Positions 15,884 through 23,203 of a DNA stretch of 36,226 nucleotides are shown one piece after another (the first letter of the stretch is position 1; the number at the start of each line of letters is the position of its first letter). The position numbers were made by a program, and so were the translations under genes. A model generated the notes under the pieces. It had not been told where the DNA came from and did no database searches. It was given only the letters and a program-made list of their open reading frames with translations. The stretch spans positions 1 through 36,226 of the forward strand of contig JAJRWK010000110.1 of the NCBI GenBank assembly GCA_024276795.1, given 5' to 3'. The DNA is from an archaeon (lineage in GTDB: Archaea; Asgardarchaeota; Heimdallarchaeia; Heimdallarchaeales; JAJRWK01).

Positions 15884-16651
15884 ATGCAAAGTAGTCACCT
15901 GTTTAAAAGAGACGCAGAAGGAGTCCCGCACATCAAAATTGTTATTTGGGGACCCTCTCTAGCCGGAAAAACCAGCATGCTAACAGTATTCAACATCTTG
16001 AAAAGGATTGAAGATCCTGATTTGGTTTATTCTGAATTGAAAAGAATCGACGATCCTTCGGGAAGAACGATTTATTACGATCAGAGCATATTTGAGCTCC
16101 CCAAGGGTCAGGGAACTAGTCTCCCGTTACTAAGATACCAGGTCTGGACTGTTGCTGGTCAAGAACGACACAGAGATACGCGCCGAATCGTCATACGTGG
16201 TGCCGATGGCATTATCATCATGTTTGATCCCAGCAAAGAACAATGGGAGGCCAACAAAAAAAGCCTTGCTGAGCTGAAAACGTTAATGGGTGATGAATTA
16301 GGTTCAAAAATCCCATTTTTGGTAATTGTAAACAAAATCGATCTACCAAAGGAGGAAAGAACCCCTACTGAAGAGTTTATGCAACTTCTGGTTGAGATGG
16401 GACTTGCCGCAAATGTTGGAGAAGCGTACATGAAAACCCTCGAGATTAGCTGTCTTGATGCGAGAAATGATTTGCTTGCCTTGCCTCGTCGTCCAGATTG
16501 GCGAGATCTTATTGATGGAAAAGGAAGGTTGAAACGAGAAGCCAGACCCGAAAGTGTGAGAAGAGTTGCTCAGCCAATAGAGCAAATTACGAGGATGATC
16601 ATTGAAAACAAGATCAAGCAGCACAAGACAAAGCCTCATCCAGAGGCCTAA
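15884..16651 (+). CDS. MglA-like small GTPase 1 (long form)
   Basis: A 255-residue Ras-superfamily GTPase. The P-loop is G-P-S-L-A-G-K-T at residues 23-30. The switch II motif is T-V-A-G-Q-E at 89-94, the MglA-type form lacking the Asp of canonical D-x-x-G. The base-specifying N-K-I-D lies at 150-153. Arg61 in S-G-R-T-I-Y-Y-D matches the position of the intrinsic arginine finger of bacterial MglA (inference). Compared with the second GTPase at 20273 it has an insertion around residues 38-56, an insertion at 73-82 and a basic C-terminal tail of about 70 residues. There is no lipidation motif. The paired dyad upstream and roadblock genes nearby suggest a regulated molecular switch. Confidence 0.9.
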   Translation: MQSSHLFKRDAEGVPHIKIVIWGPSLAGKTSMLTVFNILKRIEDPDLVYSELKRIDDPSGRTIYYDQSIFELPKGQGTSLPLLRYQVWTVAGQERHRDTRRIVIRGADGIIIMFDPSKEQWEANKKSLAELKTLMGDELGSKIPFLVIVNKIDLPKEERTPTEEFMQLLVEMGLAANVGEAYMKTLEISCLDARNDLLALPRRPDWRDLIDGKGRLKREARPESVRRVAQPIEQITRMIIENKIKQHKTKPHPEA

Positions 16652-16661
16652 GGCCCTTTTT
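16645..16661 (+). terminator. GC hairpin plus T-run ending GTPase 1
   Basis: GGCC-TAA-GGCC, with the stop codon of the GTPase as its loop, is followed by C and five Ts (16657-16661). It is short but GC-rich in an AT-rich setting and sits exactly at the gene end. Confidence 0.45.
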
Positions 16662-16741
16662 CGATTTTTCCTCGATGTAGAGATTTTTCTTTCGCCGCAA
16701 CAACCGTAATTAAAATGAACCCAATTCCTTTTTGAAAATCT

Positions 16742-17629
16742 GTGAGGGCATGGGCACCCGGTCAAATAACTATGTTCTTTTCTCCGTTCAAAGCTACAAA
16801 TCCCTTATTCTCGGGCTCTTATGGTGTTTCATTCACTATTGAAAAAGGCATAACCGCAAGGATCTCTTCCATTATAGAATCAAGAGACATTGTCCATTAT
16901 AATAACATGAAGCTTTCATCTGGTCCCTCACTAGAGGTAATCTCTCATCTGAGATCTCTGTCGGATAAATACATTCCCCCGATCATGGTAGAACAGAAAG
17001 GAGTCCTACCCATATCTGCCGGGCTCTCTTCTAGTGGGGCGGGAGCACTTGCAACAGCAATCGCGCTAAATCAGCATTTTTCTCTGGGTTTAGATATCAC
17101 AACCTTGGGTCAAGTCGCTCATAAGGCTGAAGTACAATGCTTAACCGGTCTGGGCTCTGTGTTCACCCAATTTCATGGTGGGTTTATTCTTAGAAGTTAT
17201 CCGGGGGCTCCTGGCATCGGTTCATTTATTCGCTTTAAGCTACCCAACTCATGGGACCGATCGGTTTTGATTTTGTCTTGGGGTGGTCTCTCTACGTCAG
17301 AGATCCTTCAAGACCATCAACAATTTGCTAGAATCAAGAAAATTGGTCTTAGCCACACACATAATCTTATGAGTGAACCAACTTTTGAAAACGCACTCTT
17401 TCTTGCCAAGGACTTCATGAATCAAAGCCAGTTACTGCCACCGTTTCTAGCTTCTATTCTTTCTGAGTTAGAATCGTTTGATGTCATGGGAGCAGGAATG
17501 GCGATGTTGGGAAATACGATTTTCATTTTTGCTAATGATGACGTCCTTCATGAGATCGTGCAATCATTTTCAGCACCAACTACTATTAGAACCAAAATAA
17601 GGGAGTTGCCATTACGGGAAGGTAATTGA
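16742..17629 (+). CDS. Pantoate kinase (GHMP family)
   Basis: A 295-residue GHMP kinase that phosphorylates pantoate with ATP, the first dedicated step of the archaeal route to 4'-phosphopantothenate. It begins W-A-P-G-Q-I-T-M-F-F, close to the A-P-G-H-I-T-x-F-F start of archaeal PoK, followed by a G-S-Y-G segment. The ATP-binding GHMP loop is P-I-S-A-G-L-S-S-S-G-A at residues 90-100. The C-terminal M-G-A-G-M-A-M-L-G block matches the third motif. GTG is the start; TATA-like AATTAAAA lies about 30 bases upstream. The assignment is strengthened by the next gene, which carries out the following step; other GHMP sugar or mevalonate kinases are less likely. Confidence 0.9.
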   Translation: MRAWAPGQITMFFSPFKATNPLFSGSYGVSFTIEKGITARISSIIESRDIVHYNNMKLSSGPSLEVISHLRSLSDKYIPPIMVEQKGVLPISAGLSSSGAGALATAIALNQHFSLGLDITTLGQVAHKAEVQCLTGLGSVFTQFHGGFILRSYPGAPGIGSFIRFKLPNSWDRSVLILSWGGLSTSEILQDHQQFARIKKIGLSHTHNLMSEPTFENALFLAKDFMNQSQLLPPFLASILSELESFDVMGAGMAMLGNTIFIFANDDVLHEIVQSFSAPTTIRTKIRELPLREGN

Positions 17630-17687
17630 AGGTTGCGTGAAGAACTCTTACTGAAAAACTCTCAATTTCCGAGAAACCATTTGCTAG

Positions 17688-18521
17688 GTGAACTTATTGA
17701 CTGAAACAGGTTCAACTGATAATTTCATTCCAGATGATCATCCTCGCTCGGAGTCCCTACGAATTAGGCATAAACTGGTAGAAGGCTTTGAAAAGGGATT
17801 AGTTGCAAAAGCCGGACTAATTGCTCATGGGCGGGGGGAAGCCTTTGACTACCTCCTTGGAGAAAAAACCATTGAAAGTGCGGAAAAAGCAATTCAAGCC
17901 TCAGTTGCGCAAATGTTACTTTGCAAGCATCCTGTGATCAGCGTGAATGGCAATGTAGCAGCACTCGTTGCCGAAGAAATAGTTGGATTGTCAGAAGCAG
18001 TTTCAGCTCCTTTAGAAGTTAATCTTTTTTATCGTTCACGCGAGAGGGAGCTCGCCATACAAGAAGCTCTCCTCGAAGCTGGCGCTAAGCAAGTCCTAGG
18101 GGTCGACCTAGATCATCGAACCTTGCTTCCAGGAATCTCACATCAGCGAAGATATGTTGATGATCGTGGCATAGCCAACGCAGACATTGTGCTTGTGATG
18201 CTGGAAGATGGAGATCGGACAATCGCCTTAAGAGCGGCTAATAAATTCGTTGTTGCAATCGACTTAAACCCACTTTCGCGAACCGCGCTTGCCGGGTCGT
18301 TTACGATTGTAGACAATTTGATACGGTCTATACCACTAATGACGAAGATGGCTGATAAGCTCAAAGGGAAAGATGTGGTTGAACTGCAACAAATTATTGA
18401 TACATATTCCCATCAGAGAACGCTTGAGGATGCGCTAAGAGTTATGGGGCAATCATACAAACAAGTTGCCCCAATGCTTGATTCCATTATTGTAGCTATT
18501 AAGGACAAGCAGAAGAAATAA
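17688..18521 (+). CDS. 4-phosphopantoate-beta-alanine ligase (phosphopantothenate synthetase)
   Basis: A 277-residue protein of the archaeal DUF137 family, which condenses 4-phosphopantoate and beta-alanine with ATP to give 4'-phosphopantothenate for CoA. Recognisable segments are L-I-A-H-G-R-G-E-A-F-D-Y-L-L-G-E near residues 45-60, the P-V-I-S-V-N-G-N-V-A-A-L block, E-V-N-L-F-Y-R, and V-A-I-D-L-N-P-L-S-R-T-A. The frame can start at GTG 17688 or at TTG 17697; in the latter case AGGTGA at 17686-17691 would be the ribosome-binding site, and I slightly prefer it. It follows pantoate kinase after 58 bases, forming a two-step CoA module. It converges with the V4R gene. Confidence 0.93.
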   Translation: MNLLTETGSTDNFIPDDHPRSESLRIRHKLVEGFEKGLVAKAGLIAHGRGEAFDYLLGEKTIESAEKAIQASVAQMLLCKHPVISVNGNVAALVAEEIVGLSEAVSAPLEVNLFYRSRERELAIQEALLEAGAKQVLGVDLDHRTLLPGISHQRRYVDDRGIANADIVLVMLEDGDRTIALRAANKFVVAIDLNPLSRTALAGSFTIVDNLIRSIPLMTKMADKLKGKDVVELQQIIDTYSHQRTLEDALRVMGQSYKQVAPMLDSIIVAIKDKQKK

Positions 18522-18550
18522 TACATTTTCCCATGGTCTTACTTTTTTCT

Positions 18551-19774
18551 CTAAACGGACTTTACTGAGAGCTCCATTAAACAGTACTTGTCTTTACGTT
18601 TTGTCGCAGGATATCTGTTTGTAAATTTGAATTCCTTCCCTAGAATTTCAGTAAGAGCTCCTTCCCATATACCCATTATGAAATCGCATAATTGAACGTT
18701 GCTAGGTTGGCATCTTTCCCCTGGCTTGAGGAAGCAGAAACACCTCGCTTTGATGTCTCGGATAATCGTAGTACTTTGGGATTCAGTAATTTCTTGGATA
18801 AGAATTGCATTGGGATCGTTTCCCGCAATACCAATGACACCTTTCCCAAAAAATTTCCCAACATCATATCCTATGCTATTTGTTGGGACTCCCTCAGCCA
18901 AGGATTTCTCGACTAAAAATTTTACCAGAATCAAGACTGCTACCTTGTGGTCTACATTTCCTGCTTGCTCTAGAGGATTAGTCTGATACTTTGTTTGAAT
19001 GAAGTCTGACATGATTTCTATTAGGATACGATAAAGCGTGTCAAGCCCTAGTGCCTTATTAAAAATTGGGGTAAGTATTTGTTCTGGATCGATGTTTGCG
19101 ATGTAATCTTGGATTTCTTCTTCCAGACTGCTTATACTGGTCGAGGGCGTTGAACTAATACCCATTTCTTGTTTGTTGCTAAGCTGGGGTGTAGCACTTG
19201 TGGTCTGTTTTTTTGCGATCACTTTTGTCCCTATCAGAATGCTACTGCTGGGCGCTAAGACGACGTTCCAAACTGCTCCTGCTAGCTCGTCGAACGTGGC
19301 TTCAACCTTGACTTCTTTTGAGAACACATAATATCCAATTCCAGTAAAGACACCTTCGATGAATATTTTGACCGCTTCATGAGATATTCCCGTTTCCGGA
19401 ATGAATCGATTGTTCCCTAGGACCGCTCTAGCCTCGGTTGCCGAAACCACTCTGATCTCACTATTTTTCCATCCGAGCGTGAGGAGAAACATCTGGATTT
19501 GCTCGTTGATATTATATGCAATGTCTGGCTGGAAGTATTCCCGAAAGATTCTTGCTATGCTTAGCTTATATTCCTCATTTTCTCCTTCCCCTTTATTCTG
19601 AGCTTGCTCTCCAAGTTCTAATAATGCATTAATTAGGGCTCTCAACACTTGGCTATTGCGGATTTTTTCACTCCCGAATTTGGTCCAAATCGATTTGATC
19701 GTTGACACGCTTGATCTCCTCTCTTTCGAATCTTCGATAGGAGCACTTACATAAAGTTGCTGATGGGATTTCAC
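18551..19774 (-). CDS. Tandem V4R (4-vinyl reductase/Bet3-fold) domain protein
   Basis: A 407-residue soluble protein that appears to contain two V4R-like domains. Copy one spans about residues 40-175 and ends I-F-I-E-G-V-F-T-G-I-G-Y-Y-V-F. Copy two spans about 235-405 and ends C-D-F-I-M-G-I-W-E-G-A-L-T-E-I-L-G-K. Both show the family pattern of a small-residue helix (x-G-x-x-x-G) then a beta strand. Five Cys (345, 347, 355, 363, 398) lie only in copy two and may bind metal. A Ser/Thr/Gln linker (about 187-217) joins the halves. V4R shares its fold with TRAPP Bet3 subunits. Start GTG; it is divergent from the roadblock/GTPase genes, sharing a 107-base promoter gap, which suggests a linked role. 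Domain calls are from pattern alone. Confidence 0.65.
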   Translation of the reverse strand: MKSHQQLYVSAPIEDSKERRSSVSTIKSIWTKFGSEKIRNSQVLRALINALLELGEQAQNKGEGENEEYKLSIARIFREYFQPDIAYNINEQIQMFLLTLGWKNSEIRVVSATEARAVLGNNRFIPETGISHEAVKIFIEGVFTGIGYYVFSKEVKVEATFDELAGAVWNVVLAPSSSILIGTKVIAKKQTTSATPQLSNKQEMGISSTPSTSISSLEEEIQDYIANIDPEQILTPIFNKALGLDTLYRILIEIMSDFIQTKYQTNPLEQAGNVDHKVAVLILVKFLVEKSLAEGVPTNSIGYDVGKFFGKGVIGIAGNDPNAILIQEITESQSTTIIRDIKARCFCFLKPGERCQPSNVQLCDFIMGIWEGALTEILGKEFKFTNRYPATKRKDKYCLMELSVKSV

Positions 19775-19881
19775 CCAAGTGGAATAATAAGTGAGCCTCT
19801 TTTCTAGCAGATCACATAGGGCAAATGTATAAAACTCCTTAAAAGAATAAACAACTTAGAGATTTCTGAGGCGAGTGATGC

Positions 19882-20217
19882 TTGTTATCACAACGCAAAT
19901 TCCAACCAATACTAGAAAACCTACTCAAATACAACGGTGTCAAGTCCGTGGTCATTGCAAATGAGGAAGGATTTCCTCTTGCATTTCAGTCGAAGGATCC
20001 TTCCTTCACCTCAGATGATGCTGAAGTAGCGGCTGCCGTATTTGCGTCCCTCGTGGGCAAGGCAAATCTGGCAACAAAACAGATCAATAGGGGAGAACTT
20101 AATTTCTTCACCTTAGATCTAACCACTGGTGAGATTCTGGTTGCTCTCGAACAAGACTATATTGTTATTGCTATACGTGAGAGACCAGATAAAACATCTC
20201 GAAGTTTAATGTCCTGA
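19882..20217 (+). CDS. Roadblock/LC7-like domain protein 1
   Basis: A 111-residue small alpha/beta protein of the roadblock/LC7 superfamily, dimeric platforms that bind small GTPases (MglB, LAMTOR, dynein LC7). It shows the usual pattern of an N-terminal helix (F-Q-P-I-L-E-N-L-L), the strand G-V-K-S-V-V-I-A-N-E-E-G-F-P-L-A, a long helix (E-V-A-A-A-V-F-A-S-L-V-G-K-A), and paired strands ending Y-I-V-I-A-I-R-E-R. The final helix is shortened compared with roadblock 2 at 21034. The start is TTG at 19882, after GAGGCGAG. The GTPase gene follows 55 bases downstream in the same direction, so the two are probably co-transcribed. Confidence 0.82.
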   Translation: MLSQRKFQPILENLLKYNGVKSVVIANEEGFPLAFQSKDPSFTSDDAEVAAAVFASLVGKANLATKQINRGELNFFTLDLTTGEILVALEQDYIVIAIRERPDKTSRSLMS

Positions 20218-20272
20218 TGGATCAACATAGGAACTCATTGTAATTGCTGAACAAAGGAAGGAGAATAGAAGC

Positions 20273-20869
20273 ATGCGAAAGGATACCAAGGGAAGAATTC
20301 ATTTTAAAGTCGTTTTCGTTGGGCCGTCATTGTCCGGCAAAACCACACTCCTCCGATACCTGCATGATCAAGTACAGGGTCTACTCAAGGGGAGTCTCAC
20401 TTCGGTAGAGGATCCCAGTGGAAGAACGATTTATTTTGACTTTGTCCCGTTTAGTGCTACGGGGAAAGTATTGCTAGATGTATACACCGTTGCGGGGCAA
20501 CGTAGACATCGCGATCAGAGAAAATTGATTTTGAAAGGAGTTGACGGGTTACTCTTTGTTGCAGACTCTAATCCCGAGTTACGAAACGACAATATAGAAT
20601 CTGCTGATGAGCTTCGATTGTTCTTCGGTGACAAGCTTGGTAGTGAAATCCCCTTGGTAATTGTTCTAAACAAGAGAGACCTTCCTAATGCGATGGATCG
20701 AGACGACATGATCAAGGACTTGTCATTCCCACCCGGCACCCCTGTGTTCGAGACGATCGCAACAAAAGGAGTAGGCGTTAAGAGAGCATTTCAAAGCTTG
20801 TCCCGTGAAATCATCTTAAGAAAACTTTACGCACCAAGTGCTGAAACAAAACCAACCACAACAGAATAA
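20273..20869 (+). CDS. MglA-like small GTPase 2
   Basis: A 198-residue GTPase of the MglA type. The P-loop is G-P-S-L-S-G-K-T at residues 17-24, the switch region contains S-G-R-T-I-Y-F-D-F with Arg51 at the MglA arginine-finger position, switch II is T-V-A-G-Q at 72-76, and guanine specificity comes from N-K-R-D at 133-136. The stretch L-I-L-K-G-V-D-G-L-L-F-V-A-D-S is almost diagnostic of MglA-family proteins. Length equals bacterial MglA. ATG with GGAGAA upstream (20259-20264). It is flanked by roadblock genes on both sides, the classic MglA-MglB pairing, in which the roadblock dimer acts as GTPase activator or exchange partner. Confidence 0.93.
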   Translation: MRKDTKGRIHFKVVFVGPSLSGKTTLLRYLHDQVQGLLKGSLTSVEDPSGRTIYFDFVPFSATGKVLLDVYTVAGQRRHRDQRKLILKGVDGLLFVADSNPELRNDNIESADELRLFFGDKLGSEIPLVIVLNKRDLPNAMDRDDMIKDLSFPPGTPVFETIATKGVGVKRAFQSLSREIILRKLYAPSAETKPTTTE

Positions 20870-21033
20870 GGCAAAAGAATGTCAGACCTCTCGAACTCGT
20901 ATTATTCTCTTGCATATTTGCTCTTATCTTTTTGCCGAAAAATCATTTGAATGAATACACTACACAGAAAGCATTAAAATCAAAGACGAAGTAAGTACTA
21001 ATGTCATAAACACAAAGGCGAGGGCCGATCACA

Positions 21034-21420
21034 TTGTTTGACATTGGATTCGAATCAAAACAAACAGAATTGCGAAGTATATTGAAAGAACTGGAAATGA
21101 ACATTCGAGAAATCGAAGCAGCTGCAGTTGTTAGCATCGAGGGGCTACCCATAGCAGCATCATTGCCTGACGACATTGAGGAAACCATGTTGGCAGCGAT
21201 GACAGCTTCCATGCTGAGCCTAGGAGAAAGAGTTTCCCAAGAGCTCAAACGAGGAAATCTCGAAAAAATCTTTGTCGAAGGCTCCAATGGTTATGTGATC
21301 TCAACAGCAGCCGGCCCCAATGCAGTACTCGCCGTTTCGGCTAGAAAAGATGCCAAACTCGGCCTAATCTTCCTCGACATGCAGCAAGCGGCCCAGAAAA
21401 TCGCCCAACTCCTTTCGTGA
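21034..21420 (+). CDS. Roadblock/LC7 domain protein 2 (MglB-like)
   Basis: A 128-residue roadblock/LC7 protein closer to MglB than roadblock 1. An N-terminal helix (L-R-S-I-L-K-E-L-E-M-N-I) leads to strand A-A-A-V-V-S-I-E-G-L-P-I-A-A-S-L-P, a long helix (E-E-T-M-L-A-A-M-T-A-S-M-L-S-L-G-E-R), and G-N-L-E-K-I-F-V-E-G. The final strands A-V-L-A-V-S-A-R-K-D and helix are complete. Its likely partner is GTPase 2, 164 bases upstream. In that gap GGCAAAA (20870-20876) can pair with TTTTGCC before 20938 across a long loop. The start is TTG at 21034; GGCGAGG lies upstream. Whether it activates or anchors the GTPase cannot be read from sequence. Confidence 0.93.
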   Translation: MFDIGFESKQTELRSILKELEMNIREIEAAAVVSIEGLPIAASLPDDIEETMLAAMTASMLSLGERVSQELKRGNLEKIFVEGSNGYVISTAAGPNAVLAVSARKDAKLGLIFLDMQQAAQKIAQLLS

Positions 21421-21485
21421 AACACTTGGAGATTCTTTTTAAAACCATTTTTTCTATTTCCTCCATTTTCTCCCTTAGATAGAAC

Positions 21486-21492
21486 TTTATAG
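21486..21492 (+). promoter_or_regulatory. TATA box of the translin gene
   Basis: TTTATAG is centred 26 bases before the GTG at 21515, with no ribosome-binding site between, again predicting a leaderless transcript. It would serve the translin and the overlapping riboflavin kinase fusion. Confidence 0.5.
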
Positions 21493-21514
21493 TTCTCGTT
21501 TTTTTATCACCATA

Positions 21515-22141
21515 GTGAATTCCGAAATATCTGACTTGATCTCCTCTCTATACCAATCGTTTGAAATTAAAGATAACATCCGGGAGCAATTGTTGCAATA
21601 TAATCGACAACTTACGCTGGCTAGTGGCAAAGCTATTCAAGCCATACAGCGTGAAGACATGGGATCCGTGCAAAAATGGTTGTCGGAAGCAAAGGTAATG
21701 TTAGTGAACATCATGGATTTACTTGAAAAATACCCTTGGTTCCTAGGCTGGGGAGGTGTTCATTCCGGGATCGAAGAATATTGTGAAGCTGAAATTCTCT
21801 ATGCGATAATAACCAATGCTCCGTTGCCAACTCCCGATAAGTTAGGTGTGCCTGAAGAATTATACCTTTTAGGGATTGGAGATGTTCCGGGAGAGTTACG
21901 AAGAATTCTACTTCGAGACCTCTCTAAAGGAGAAACCCAAAGACCGAGGCGTTTCGTTGAGCTGATCGGTGAAATATATTCCTCCATGATGCAAATTGAA
22001 TTCTCAAAGGGTCTTATTTCAAATCTTAGGAAAAAGATTGATCGTATTAGGTTTGTCCTTGAACAGAGTGAAAGTGATTATGCTAGGGCTGTATTAACAC
22101 TCAGACTAGAATCCAAACTTGATCAATACTCTGGGGAATGA
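21515..22141 (+). CDS. Translin family protein
   Basis: A 208-residue all-helical protein of the translin/TRAX family, which forms octameric barrels binding single-stranded RNA or DNA; in eukaryotes translin-TRAX (C3PO) trims small RNAs and tRNA 5' leaders. The family pattern is seen as R-E-Q-L-L-Q-Y-N-R-Q-L-T near residue 23, S-G-I-E-E-Y-C-E-A-E-I-L-Y-A-I at about 86-100, then Y-L-L-G-I-G-D-V-P-G-E-L-R-R at about 117-130, the best conserved stretch. The C-terminus L-R-K-K-I-D-R-I-R matches. Whether the TRAX-type catalytic acids are present cannot be settled by eye. Its stop overlaps the start of the next gene (ATGA), suggesting translational coupling. Confidence 0.9.
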   Translation: MNSEISDLISSLYQSFEIKDNIREQLLQYNRQLTLASGKAIQAIQREDMGSVQKWLSEAKVMLVNIMDLLEKYPWFLGWGGVHSGIEEYCEAEILYAIITNAPLPTPDKLGVPEELYLLGIGDVPGELRRILLRDLSKGETQRPRRFVELIGEIYSSMMQIEFSKGLISNLRKKIDRIRFVLEQSESDYARAVLTLRLESKLDQYSGE

Positions 22142-23169
22142 CGATGAAAACGGTTACGGGGATAGTAGCTTCGGGTCTAGGAAGAGGTCGACGTTTCTGT
22201 TCATTGCTTCCCTACCGTAATGCCTTTCGCGATTTAATGGGTTTGGAAGTATTTCCCGGAACTTTGAATCTCGAGCTCGGCAAGAAAGAAAGTCATCTCA
22301 TCTGGCAATACGTGGAACAAAGGGGAGAACACGTTCGGTCATTTCGCTGGGATGGCAAGCAATATGGCGCTATTCAGCTCGCTCACGTCGATATCAATGG
22401 AACACCTGCTGCGATCGTTGCGCCTCACAAAACAACACACACTGAAACTACTGTTGAGATTATTGCAGAGTCCAAACTTCGTGACTCTCTAGGACTCGAG
22501 GATGGTGATCGGGTACGTCTTGAATTCCCCGGAAGACGAGTACAGTTGCGGAAGGCAGACAATCTATGCATTCTAAAGAAAGCTCTGTCAGCATTTTACT
22601 TTTCCACGCCATTTTCTCCGAAAGGAATTTCGTGCATGACTGATCAGCGAGCACAACAACTTACTCAAGAGCTTGTGGGAGCAGGAGCATTAGTTCCAGT
22701 TAGTGAAGGCTATGAACTTACTTATTCCGGACGTTCCCTTCTCCGAGTTGTGTTCACAGGTGGGGTCTATGATTTATTACATGTTGGCCACCTAGCAACA
22801 TTGCAAGAAGCAAAGAGTCTAGGGGACTATCTTCTAGTGATAGTTGCTAGAGACGAGACTGTTATGAAATTCAAACAACGAAAACCCATAAAGCCTGAGG
22901 AAGAAAGGCGTAAGATCTTAGAGCAACTCCGTCCTGTTGATCTCGCATTGCTTGGCCAACGTCAGAACTATCTTCAAACTGCGCTACAATTTCGGCCAGA
23001 TATGATCGTAATGGGACACGATCAAAGAATGGAAATCGAGGGGATCCTCTCATTTCTTGAGGAAAAGGGATATCCACATATTCGAGTTGAAAGATTAACT
23101 GCTAGAGTTGAGGGCAGATCCACGACGAAGCTAATCGAACAAGCAAAACACAGAAATTCTGGAAAATAA
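22138..23169 (+). CDS. ribK-ribL: Fused CTP-dependent riboflavin kinase / FAD synthetase
   Basis: A 343-residue apparent fusion of the two last steps from riboflavin to FAD. Residues about 5-135 are the archaeal CTP-dependent riboflavin kinase (DUF120): G-L-G-R-G-R-R-F nucleotide loop near 13-20 and P-G-T-L-N-L with Thr42/Asn44 as metal ligands. Residues about 135-205 form a linker resembling a winged helix (Q-Q-L-T-Q-E-L-V-G-A-G-A-L-V). Residues 205-343 are an archaeal RibL-type cytidylyltransferase fold with H-V-G-H at 215-218 and S-T-T-K-L-I near the end. In Methanocaldococcus the two activities are separate proteins. Start ATG overlaps the translin stop. No frameshift joins them: one open frame. 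Confidence 0.92.
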   Translation: MTMKTVTGIVASGLGRGRRFCSLLPYRNAFRDLMGLEVFPGTLNLELGKKESHLIWQYVEQRGEHVRSFRWDGKQYGAIQLAHVDINGTPAAIVAPHKTTHTETTVEIIAESKLRDSLGLEDGDRVRLEFPGRRVQLRKADNLCILKKALSAFYFSTPFSPKGISCMTDQRAQQLTQELVGAGALVPVSEGYELTYSGRSLLRVVFTGGVYDLLHVGHLATLQEAKSLGDYLLVIVARDETVMKFKQRKPIKPEEERRKILEQLRPVDLALLGQRQNYLQTALQFRPDMIVMGHDQRMEIEGILSFLEEKGYPHIRVERLTARVEGRSTTKLIEQAKHRNSGK

Positions 23170-23203
23170 TTCTCTTTCGAGTAGTGAATCGTGTCATTCA
23201 TCT

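Noticed and set aside
15575-15962. Two short open frames upstream of GTPase 1
   Set aside because: Odd composition (Phe/Trp/Lys rich), no ribosome-binding site, and one overlaps the dyad and the real GTPase start in another frame.
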